Positions 1 to 5,479 of a stretch of 9,320 nucleotides of DNA are shown here, piece after piece. Origin of the DNA: Minisyncoccota bacterium (GTDB lineage: Bacteria; Patescibacteriota; Minisyncoccia; UBA6257; HR35). The DNA lies in NCBI GenBank assembly GCA_028276075.1, contig JAPYXA010000011.1, positions 1 to 9,320 on the forward strand. Direction: 5' to 3'. The notes below the pieces were generated by a model. It made no database searches. It was given only the letters and a program-made list of their open reading frames with translations, and was not told where the DNA came from. Every line of letters starts with the position of its first letter. Positions within the stretch are counted from its first letter, which is position 1. A program made the position numbers and the translations under genes.

Positions 1-521
1 TTTGGGATAAACAATTTGGTTTTATTAAAGAAACTTTTGTTGCGCCTGTGTCAAGATATAAAATTATTTTAGGGAGAATTTTAGGTGGAGCCACTACTTC
101 TTCTTTTCAGGGCTTTTTGGTTTTTCTTGTTTCTTTACTTTTTGGTTTTAAAATAACTAAATTTACGTCTTTAATTTTAGGTTTTGTTTTTATGTTTTTA
201 ATAGCGTTCGTATTTGCAAGCTTAGGAACATTAATCGCTTCCATTTTAGATGATATGCAGGGCTTTCAGTTAATTATGAGTTTTTTGGTTATGCCAACCT
301 TTCTTTTTTCCGGCGCAATTTTTCCTTTAAATAATTTGCCCGAGTTTTTAAAATTTATTACGCAATTTAATCCATTATCTTATGGGGTTGATGGCTTGCG
401 TTGGGCTTTAATTTCGAATTCTTATTTTGGTGGAATGTTTGATTTATTTGTCTTATCTTCAGTTTCTTTACTTTTTGTTGTCATCGCTACTTATATTTTT
501 TCTATAATAGAAGTAAAATAG
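1..521 (+). CDS. ABC-2 type transporter permease, C-terminal part (5' end outside window)
   Basis: This is the membrane subunit of an ABC exporter of the DrrB/NodJ-like ABC-2 family, which pairs with a separate ATPase to move drugs, lipids or glycans across the cytoplasmic membrane. The reading frame is open from the first complete codon (position 3) and begins WDKQFGFIKETFVAPVSR, the conserved cytoplasmic segment before the middle membrane helices. The gene therefore starts upstream of the window, and the GTG at 48 is an internal valine, not a start. About 172 residues are visible. They hold several hydrophobic segments, the family signature FSGAIFPLNNLP followed by NPLSYGVDGLRW, and a final hydrophobic helix ending in the TAG at 519-521. 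The ATPase gene is probably just upstream, but it is not visible. The substrate cannot be inferred. Confidence 0.88.
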   Translation, partial: WDKQFGFIKETFVAPVSRYKIILGRILGGATTSSFQGFLVFLVSLLFGFKITKFTSLILGFVFMFLIAFVFASLGTLIASILDDMQGFQLIMSFLVMPTFLFSGAIFPLNNLPEFLKFITQFNPLSYGVDGLRWALISNSYFGGMFDLFVLSSVSLLFVVIATYIFSIIEVK

Positions 522-525
522 CTTT

Positions 526-755
526 ATGTTTCTAAAAGTTAAAGTTTTTGCGGGTTGTAAAAAAGAAGAAATTATACAAAAGAAAGATGATGAATTTGAA
601 GTGAAAGTGAAAGAGAAACAGAGAAGGGAAGAGTAAATAATGCAGTGATAAAAGTTCTTGCTAATTATTTTAAAATTGATGAATTAAAAATAAGATTAAT
701 TAAGGGTTTTAAGAAAAGAAATAAAATTTTTGAGATAGAAGAAAATAAAAATTAA
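526..755 (+). pseudogene. YggU/DUF167 family protein, broken by a one-base frameshift
   Basis: Two adjacent frames together encode one small DUF167 (YggU/UPF0235) protein of about 76 residues, a family of conserved but poorly understood function. The first frame starts at ATG 526, reads MFLKVKVFAGCKKEEIIQ and on to VKEKQR, and meets TAA at 634-636. The second frame, in phase with position 624, continues GRVNNAVIKVLANYF, then IRLIKGFKKRNKIFEIE, and stops at TAA 753-755. Adding one G to the GGG run at 626-628 would restore KEKQRRGRVNNAV, which matches the usual family core (a short linker, then G-(K/R)-(A/V)-N). The gene starts 4 bases after the permease stop, so the two were probably cotranscribed. 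It may be a true pseudogene or a homopolymer sequencing error. I saw no Shine-Dalgarno motif. Family assignment is confident; whether the gene is dead is not. Confidence 0.75.
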
Positions 756-789
756 CAAAATCACCTATTTTTATTTATACAAAACATTT

Positions 790-845
790 TAACATTTCAT
801 GCCTACTTGCTTTGTCTGTCGACAGGCAGTAGACAGGGAATGTTA
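790..845. repeat. Long imperfect hairpin with GC-rich palindromic core
   Basis: A nested inverted repeat lies between the convergent YggU and methyltransferase genes. The outer arms are TAACATTTC (790-798) and GGAATGTTA (837-845), with one G-T pair. The middle arms are CTAC (803-806) and GTAG (829-832). The core is TGTCTGTC (813-820) with GACAGGCA (821-828), centred on the perfect palindrome CTGTCGACAG (816-825). The core is far more GC-rich than its surroundings. No U tract follows on either strand, so it is not a textbook intrinsic terminator. It could still end transcription from both sides, or be a copy of a dispersed palindromic element. Confidence 0.6.
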
Positions 846-908
846 GAATATTGTTGGGTATAAGAAATATTTCGTTCTAATAAGTTATAAGATATGGCAT
901 TTTAAGGT

Positions 909-1538
909 TTATGATTTTTTAAAAACTAAGAAAATATTACCGAGAAATTTTTTAGTTTTAATATGCGTTAATTGGAAATTTGTAGCTAATTTAATTATTT
1001 GTTGTTGGTTAAGAAATGCACTTTCTTTTTCAATAGGAGATTTTTTTAAAAAGTTAATAAATAAATTTATCAATTTGTTGTTGATATCGGGTTCGCATAT
1101 TAATAATATACCTTCAGGTTTTAAAATTTTATGAATTTTTTCTAAGACAAGATTTTGATTTTGAAGATGGTGAAATGTTTCAATAATAGTTATAATGTCA
1201 AAATAATCTGAAGGGAAATCTATTTCTTCTGCTCTTAGATTATAAAATTTTATGTTTTTAAATTTATTTTTTGCTAAAACAATCATTTTAGGACTGAAAT
1301 CAACGCCATATAATTCAATTTCGCTATTTATTTTTTGAATTTTGGATAAAAAATTACCTGTAGCACAGCCAATGTCTAAAATTTTGATATTATCTTTTAA
1401 ATATTCTTTTAATAAATTGATTGAAGTTTGATGAAGAAAGTAAAAAAATATTTGTAGAAAAAGAAAATCCCATATATTTGCATATTTATTCCATAGATTT
1501 AAATTAGAATTTGATTTTAATAATTGTGTTAAAGACAT
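909..1538 (-). CDS. Class I SAM-dependent methyltransferase (UbiE/Methyltransf_11-like)
   Basis: The 209-residue product has a Rossmann-type SAM-binding fold. Motif I is ILDIGCATG at residues 53-61. The acidic end of strand 2 is GVDFS at 78-82, where the aspartate should hold the ribose of SAM. Motif IV lies around DYFDIITIIETFHHL (111-125), and the post-motif KILKPEGILLICEPD (137-151) matches Methyltransf_11 proteins. The N-terminal LWNKYANIWDFLF resembles the helical cap of small-molecule or lipid methyltransferases. The substrate cannot be told from sequence. The gene stands alone on the minus strand, facing the YggU gene. Just upstream on its own strand is TATAAT (plus-strand positions about 1546-1551), only 7 bases before the ATG, with no clear -35 and no Shine-Dalgarno, so a leaderless or near-leaderless transcript is likely. 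Confidence 0.85.
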   Translation of the reverse strand: MSLTQLLKSNSNLNLWNKYANIWDFLFLQIFFYFLHQTSINLLKEYLKDNIKILDIGCATGNFLSKIQKINSEIELYGVDFSPKMIVLAKNKFKNIKFYNLRAEEIDFPSDYFDIITIIETFHHLQNQNLVLEKIHKILKPEGILLICEPDINNKLINLFINFLKKSPIEKESAFLNQQQIIKLATNFQLTHIKTKKFLGNIFLVFKKS

Positions 1539-2127
1539 TATTTATATTATAAATAATTAATTTGAAAAGGCTCTAGTAGAATAAATTATAATAAAATAGA
1601 ATTCTATGAAAATTTTAAAAGTTAAATTTTAAACATTTTCCACAAAATTAATGAATTTTCTTATATAGTTTACATCTTCCAGTGATGCTTTTTTTATTTA
1701 ATTTTTTTATTAAATAATTAAAAAGTAAAATATAATTATCATCTAAGAATATCCACTTTAATATTTTTTTCTATTGTTGATTTTCTTAAACAAATTTTAT
1801 TGGGTTTTCTTCTAAAAATTTTTCTTTTATATTTTGCGGATAACCGGGATAGATTATGTAAAAAATATGAAGATAAAAATCGATAATCTGAGTTTTTTAA
1901 TATAACAAGGGGGATAAAAAGTAAATAATGGAGACTTATTATACCACTCTTTTTTCTTTTTACTATATGTCTTATTTTTTCAAAAAATTGTTGTTTATTT
2001 ATATAATAAGTAGTAGAATTTTTATTTAAAAATAAATAGTTGAAAATAAGATTGAATCAATAAGCGTCAACCACGATGCAGTTATAAAAACAATAAATTT
2101 AGTGAAAGAGGGTAAAGAAATTTAAAA
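1539..2127. other. Gene-poor AT-rich interval, possible coding debris
   Basis: No intact gene is visible in these 589 bases. A perfect 9-bp inverted repeat, TTATTTAAT (1694-1702) and ATTAAATAA (1709-1717) around a T6 loop, consists only of A and T. The minus strand has a stop-free stretch from 2056 down to the TGA at 1739-1741 (about 105 codons) with no ATG, TTG or early GTG. Its conceptual product is basic with a hydrophobic patch (SLHYLLFIPLVIL), and I do not recognise it. On the plus strand a short frame (2036-2125) ends in VNHDAVIKTINLVKEGKEI and TAA just before the aminotransferase; it lacks a start and could be the tail of a lost gene. Neither is strong enough to call as a gene. Confidence 0.4.
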
Positions 2128-3027
2128 ATGGAAAAAACAAAATATATTTGGTTTAATGGAAAATTTTTAAGATGGAAACAGGCGAAAATTCATATTTTAA
2201 CTCATGCTTTGCATTATGGTTCCGGAGTTTTTGAAGGGATAAGATGCTATAAAACTCAAGACGGTCCTGCTGTTTTTAGATTAAAAGAACACATTGATAG
2301 ATTATTTAACTCAGCAAAATTTTTAAAGATAAAAATTCCTTTTAGCAAAAAAGAATTTCAAAAATCAATTCTTGAGCTTATTAAATTAAATAAAATTGAA
2401 GAATGCTATATAAGACCGATAGTTTTTTATGGCTATGGAAAGATGGGGTTAAATCCAAAAGGAGCGAGCGTTGATTGTGCTGCTATTCTTTGGCCTTGGG
2501 GTAAATATTTAAAAGATAAAGTCAAAGTTAAAATTTCTAAATTTATAAGATTGCACCCCCAATCGGTTGTTTCTTCTGCTAAAGTTTGTGGTTATTATGT
2601 TAATTCTATTTTTTCTACTTTTGATGCTGAAAAAGATGGATTTGATGAAAGCATTCTTTTAGATTATCGTGGTTTTGTGGCTGAAGGTCCGGGAGAAAAC
2701 ATTTTTATTGTTAAAAATAAGAAACTTTTGACACCCAAGCTAGGAAGCATTTTGCCAGGAATTACTAGAGATTCAATTATAAAAATTGCCAAAGACATAA
2801 AAATTGAAGTTATTGAAAAGGATATTTCGGTGAAAGAATTGAAAAATTGTGATGAAGCATTTTTTACAGGCACAGCCGCAGAGATTACTCCTATTTATCA
2901 GATTGATGAGAAAATTATTAACAAAGGAGAAATTGGCGAAATAACAAAAATTTTACAAGAAAAATTTTATCAAATTGTTCATGGTGAAGATAAAAAATAT
3001 AAAAAGTGGCTTGCTTATGTAAAATAA
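2128..3027 (+). CDS. ilvE: Branched-chain amino acid aminotransferase (PLP fold type IV)
   Basis: The 299-residue protein matches the full length of class IV aminotransferases. It should move the amino group between glutamate and the 2-oxo acids of leucine, isoleucine and valine, in the cytoplasm. Visible markers are HALHYGSGVFEGIR (26-39), the phosphate-side helix HIDRLFNSAK (55-64), the Schiff-base lysine K152 in SSAKVCGYYVNS, EGPGENIF (186-193) whose first glutamate contacts the PLP pyridine nitrogen, LPGITRDSI (209-217), and TGTAAEITP (247-255) that binds the cofactor phosphate. No other ilv or leu gene is visible, so it may work with imported or shared substrates. A weak purine-rich AGAGGG (2106-2111) lies about 16 bases before the ATG, too far for a normal Shine-Dalgarno. 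D-amino acid transaminase or aminodeoxychorismate lyase are relatives, but length and motifs favour IlvE. Confidence 0.93.
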   Translation: MEKTKYIWFNGKFLRWKQAKIHILTHALHYGSGVFEGIRCYKTQDGPAVFRLKEHIDRLFNSAKFLKIKIPFSKKEFQKSILELIKLNKIEECYIRPIVFYGYGKMGLNPKGASVDCAAILWPWGKYLKDKVKVKISKFIRLHPQSVVSSAKVCGYYVNSIFSTFDAEKDGFDESILLDYRGFVAEGPGENIFIVKNKKLLTPKLGSILPGITRDSIIKIAKDIKIEVIEKDISVKELKNCDEAFFTGTAAEITPIYQIDEKIINKGEIGEITKILQEKFYQIVHGEDKKYKKWLAYVK

Positions 3028-3030
3028 GTT

Positions 3031-3183
3031 ATGAAAAATAATAAATGACTTCATTTAAGAAAGAAAATAGATTTGATAGATAAAAAAAATTTAAATTTAT
3101 TAGAGCAAAGAAGATAAATTGCCGAAAAGATAATATTTGATACTAAATTTTGTGTACAAGAAAAATGCCTAACCATTTTATGA
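3031..3183 (+). pseudogene. Degraded AroQ-type chorismate mutase
   Basis: From ATG 3031, in the same phase as the preceding aminotransferase, the frame reads MKNNK, TGA (3046-3048), LHLRKKIDLIDKKNLNLLEQ then RR, TAA (3115-3117), IAEKIIFDTKF and on to TGA at 3181-3183. The segment LRKKID-x-IDKK-x-L-x-LLEQR followed by IAEKI is the pattern of helix 1 of AroQ chorismate mutases, which convert chorismate to prephenate. The first arginine of that helix and the R after LLEQ correspond to substrate-binding positions of the family. A functional AroQ domain needs about 80-90 residues; this frame gives about 50 codons with two stops and loses similarity after IAEKI. It looks like a dead, 3'-eroded gene that once followed the aminotransferase. 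TGA is a real stop elsewhere in the window, so recoding does not explain it. Confidence 0.45.
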
Positions 3184-3196
3184 TAAAATAAAATTA

Positions 3197-4003
3197 ATGC
3201 CAGAAAGATTTAGAAGGCCATCCATAGGAAGAAGAATAGAAAGAGCAATAGAAAGAAAAGAGACTAGGGAGGAAGAGGCAAAACGATTAAAAGAGTTATT
3301 AGAAAAAATAGTTGCTACTTTGACAGATCAAGGAATTCCCGTAGATCAAAATTGTAGAATTGATATGAATGCTTTTATGGATATTGAGGGTTATGGACAA
3401 GAAAAAATAAAAATGGATGTTGAGCTTGTTAGAGAAGTAAGAAGTAGTGTGGAAGAAAATTTATTATCAGACGGTGAAAGGCTTGAGGCCTTAAAAACAA
3501 TAGTCTTTCATAAATTTTTACATAAAAGATTTGTTATAGTCCGAGCCTCATTCTATGATGATGTTGAAAATTATGTTGACAATTTAATTGTAGAAAAAGA
3601 AACAGGAAATATAGTTTGTGCTTTTGATGAGGTGAGTGTTATATCAGGACGAGCGTTTGCTGAAAAACAAGAAAGAGTTTTGAGAAATAATAAAAACGGT
3701 GCAAAATTAAAATACGGTATTCTTCTCACTAAAGATGGTTTAAAAAAGGGGAGAATAAAAAATATACCCATTTTTTATCTTGCCTTACCACCTGACAATA
3801 TTAATGAAGGGATTAGAAATCTTACTTCTTTAGAGGAGATCTCTGATTATGAAAAAAAGCTTTGGATTTATTTTATGACAACTCTTCAAAGCCAGATTGC
3901 TAGACTGAGGTTAGAAAAATTAAATGAAACTGTAGAAAGCCGCCTTTTAGAATTTGAGGAAATTATAGAAGAGTTAAAACTAAATGAAAATGAATTATTT
4001 TAA
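3197..4003 (+). CDS. Uncharacterised protein with charged helical ends
   Basis: I do not recognise this 268-residue protein. The first 45 residues are very basic and acidic and probably form a long helix or coiled coil (RRIERAIERKETREEEAKRL). The middle (about 60-190) looks like a mixed alpha/beta globular domain: VENYVDNLIVEKETGNIVCA, VISGRAFAEKQ, KLKYGILLTKDGLKKGRIKN. The end (about 205-268) is again helical and acidic, ending in EELKLNENELF. There is no signal peptide and no membrane helix. The NLIVEKETGNIVCAFD segment suggests a beta hairpin but no catalytic motif. A -10-like TATGAT (3179-3184) ends 12 bases before the ATG and no Shine-Dalgarno is seen, so it may start its own short-leader transcript. 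The enolase ATG follows 14 bases after the stop, so the two may be cotranscribed. The codon use looks like that of its neighbours. Confidence 0.8.
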   Translation: MPERFRRPSIGRRIERAIERKETREEEAKRLKELLEKIVATLTDQGIPVDQNCRIDMNAFMDIEGYGQEKIKMDVELVREVRSSVEENLLSDGERLEALKTIVFHKFLHKRFVIVRASFYDDVENYVDNLIVEKETGNIVCAFDEVSVISGRAFAEKQERVLRNNKNGAKLKYGILLTKDGLKKGRIKNIPIFYLALPPDNINEGIRNLTSLEEISDYEKKLWIYFMTTLQSQIARLRLEKLNETVESRLLEFEEIIEELKLNENELF

Positions 4004-4017
4004 TTAAAATTTAATTG

Positions 4018-5172
4018 ATGAAAATCGAAGATATTAAGGTGAAAAGGATTTTAGATTCGAGAGGGGAGGAAACAATTGAGGTTGAAATTTTAAGTGAAGG
4101 ATTGAAAGAAAGAGCAAGTGTGCCAATAGGAAAAAGTTTAGGAAAGCATGAGGCTATTTGTTTGGATTCTGAAAAAATAGAAAAAAATTTACCAGACTTT
4201 TTAAAAAATATAAGAAATTTGGATTTTAAAAGTTCAAAAGATCTTGATAATTTCTTAATTGAAGAAGCAGGGAAGAACAAAGAAAAATTAGGAGCAAATT
4301 TTACTTTAGGAGTATCAATTGCTTTTGCGAGAGTTTTAGCAGAAAAAGAAGGTTTAGAGTTATGGGAATATTTAGAAAAAGAATACACGAAACAACACGA
4401 AAAATTTTATGTTCCGGGATTGGTTGTTAATATTATTGGCGGGGGAGTTCATTCTTTTAATAATTTGGATTTTCAGGAATATTGGCTCGTTATACACCTC
4501 GTACCAGAGCAAAGCACGGTACAGGACAAGCACTTGGATAAATTTAATACTCTTTTGGCAAAAATTTTAAATATTATTAATAAGCTAGAAGAAAATTTGC
4601 CAAAACCATTAGGAAAAAATGATGAAGGAGCATTTTGCACAAATTTTTCAGACAATTATGAACCATTTTTGTATTTAAAAGAAGTTAAAGGTGATTTTCA
4701 GCTTGGTGCAGATATTGCCGCTAATCAAATAACAAAATTAGTTAATTGGAAAAGAATTTATGAAAAATTAAAACTTTTAGATGTTAAGTACTTAGAAGAC
4801 CCTTTTAAAGAAGATGAATTTGAAAATTTTGCGAACTTAAGAAAAGAAGGATTTAAAGTTATTGGCGATGATTTAACGGTTACTAATGTTGATAGATTAA
4901 AAATTGCTTTGGATAAAAATTCAGTTGATGGGGTAATTGTAAAACCAAATCAAGTAGGGACAATTTTAGAGGTCTTTGAATTTATAAAATTAGCAAAAGA
5001 AAGTAATTTATTTACAATTTTTTCTCATCGAAGCGGAGAAACTAATGATTATTGGCTTATAGATTTGGGCATTGCTTTTAAGACTGATTTTTTCAAAATT
5101 GGACCACCCGTTCAAGGCGAAAGAGTAGCAAAATATAATAGGTTAAGAGAAATTTTAAAGCAAATTAGCTAA
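4018..5172 (+). CDS. eno: Enolase, compact form
   Basis: Phosphopyruvate hydratase interconverts 2-phosphoglycerate and phosphoenolpyruvate in glycolysis, in the cytoplasm. I chose ATG 4018 over the adjacent TTG 4015 because it is the better start codon and gives the usual beginning MKIEDIKVKRILDSRGEET. The product is 384 residues against about 420-430 in typical enolases. The active-site residues align: loop serine S40 (PIGKSLG, replacing the usual PSGASTG), H145, E154 in FQEY, E203 in NDEG, metal ligands D232, E260 (YLEDP) and D284 in GDDLTVTN (283-290), catalytic K309 in VKPNQVGT, SHRSGET (336-342), and K360 before GERVAKYNRL. It should be active. A GC-rich island at 4484-4537 encodes about residues 157-173 and differs sharply from the rest in composition. 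The gene follows the unknown 268-residue gene by 14 bases. Confidence 0.93.
   Translation: MKIEDIKVKRILDSRGEETIEVEILSEGLKERASVPIGKSLGKHEAICLDSEKIEKNLPDFLKNIRNLDFKSSKDLDNFLIEEAGKNKEKLGANFTLGVSIAFARVLAEKEGLELWEYLEKEYTKQHEKFYVPGLVVNIIGGGVHSFNNLDFQEYWLVIHLVPEQSTVQDKHLDKFNTLLAKILNIINKLEENLPKPLGKNDEGAFCTNFSDNYEPFLYLKEVKGDFQLGADIAANQITKLVNWKRIYEKLKLLDVKYLEDPFKEDEFENFANLRKEGFKVIGDDLTVTNVDRLKIALDKNSVDGVIVKPNQVGTILEVFEFIKLAKESNLFTIFSHRSGETNDYWLIDLGIAFKTDFFKIGPPVQGERVAKYNRLREILKQIS
4484..4537. repeat. GC-rich hairpin island inside the enolase gene
   Basis: This 54-base stretch is about 54% G+C by direct count, in a gene that is otherwise strongly AT-rich. It contains an inverted repeat: CCT(C)GTACC (4497-4505) pairs with GGTACAGG (4518-4525), with one bulged C. 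The reading frame passes through it and encodes roughly VIHLVPEQSTVQDKHL. Its minus strand, TGCTTTGCTCTG (plus 4505-4516), resembles TTGCTTTGTCTG (807-818) in the hairpin at 790-845. It may be an in-frame insertion of a mobile palindromic element, comparable in principle to the Rickettsia palindromic elements found inside genes. That interpretation is inference. Confidence 0.45.
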
Positions 5173-5202
5173 AGCGGCTTTTTTATTGAAAATTTTTTAA
5201 TA

Positions 5203-5231
5203 TTGATTTAATTTAAAAAATATGCTATACT
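5203..5231 (+). promoter_or_regulatory. Promoter of the repressor-redox operon
   Basis: A -35 element TTGATT (5203-5208) and a -10 element TATACT (5226-5231) are separated by exactly 17 bases, the ideal sigma-70 spacing. The -10 ends 10 bases before the repressor ATG at 5242, so transcription should start at or within a few bases of that ATG and the first gene may be leaderless. This is the best promoter in the window. Confidence 0.7.
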
Positions 5232-5243
5232 AGACTATAGTAT
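5227..5243. promoter_or_regulatory. Putative autorepressor operator
   Basis: ATACTA (5227-5232), five bases, then TAGTAT (5238-5243) form a perfect 6-bp inverted repeat. It covers most of the -10 element, the predicted start of transcription and the first two bases of the repressor start codon. A repressor bound here would block RNA polymerase. CsoR-family genes are often self-regulated from operators overlapping their own promoter, but known CsoR operators are more GC-rich, so the assignment rests on position and symmetry. Confidence 0.5.
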
Positions 5244-5478
5244 GCAGGATATTAAAATTAGAATTTATAAAATTAAAGGTCAATTAACGGGGATTGAAAA
5301 AATGATAGATAATAAAAGGTCTTGTGATGAAGTAATTCAGCAGATTTTGGCTGTTAAGAAAGCAATTGATTCTTTAGCAAAAGAAATATCTGTGCAATAT
5401 TTAGCATCGTATTTAAAAAAAGATAAAAAGAACCAAAAAAGGATTGAGTCGATCTTAACAAAATTAATTAGACTTTAA
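5242..5478 (+). CDS. CsoR/RcnR/FrmR-family repressor lacking the usual metal ligands
   Basis: The 78-residue all-helical protein belongs to the DUF156 group of metal-, formaldehyde- or persulfide-sensing repressors. Recognisable parts are RIYKIKGQLTGIEKMI (7-22), the counterpart of the family's R-x3-I-x-GQ-x2-G helix, and SCDEVIQQILAVKKAID (27-43), which carries the invariant first cysteine, C28. In Cu(I)-sensing CsoR the other ligands are a His 25 residues and a Cys 29 residues further on. Here these positions are Y53 and Y57 (VQYLASYLKK), and no other cysteine or histidine exists in the protein. It therefore cannot bind Cu(I) in the CsoR manner, nor form the two-cysteine persulfide link of CstR. 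A single-thiol redox sensor, or intersubunit chemistry through C28, is possible. It sits first in the operon, behind a strong promoter with an overlapping inverted repeat, and 1 base separates it from the next gene. Confidence 0.88.
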   Translation: MQDIKIRIYKIKGQLTGIEKMIDNKRSCDEVIQQILAVKKAIDSLAKEISVQYLASYLKKDKKNQKRIESILTKLIRL

Positions 5479-5479
5479 G

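Noticed and set aside
48..521. GTG at 48 as the start of a short permease
   Set aside because: The frame stays open upstream to the window edge and encodes the conserved family segment WDKQFGFIKETFVAP, so the start lies outside the window.
1694..1717. Perfect 9-bp AT-only inverted repeat as terminator
   Set aside because: It has only A-T pairs, lacks a U tract after the stem on either strand, and follows no intact gene. Such repeats are expected by chance in DNA this AT-rich.
2664..2873. Open minus-strand frame inside the aminotransferase
   Set aside because: It is antisense to the conserved EGPGENIF to TGTAAE region and shows no domain of its own.
3046..3048. TGA read as glycine, as in Gracilibacteria/SR1 (in the chorismate mutase-like frame)
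   Set aside because: TGA ends the complete dehydrogenase gene at 7854-7856, the same frame also contains TAA at 3115-3117, and no intact gene here contains in-frame TGA.
4015..4017. TTG as enolase start
   Set aside because: ATG follows directly at 4018 and no upstream signal favours TTG.
4011..4388. A 125-codon open frame on the minus strand across the enolase start
   Set aside because: It lies entirely opposite conserved enolase codons; its serine-, lysine- and phenylalanine-rich product has no recognisable pattern. It is a shadow of the AT-rich sense frame.
5167..5184. Possible intrinsic terminator after enolase (AGC ... GCT followed by a T6 run)
   Set aside because: The stem has only three base pairs with a 7-base loop; too weak to call, although the T run and the following promoter make a transcript end here reasonable.
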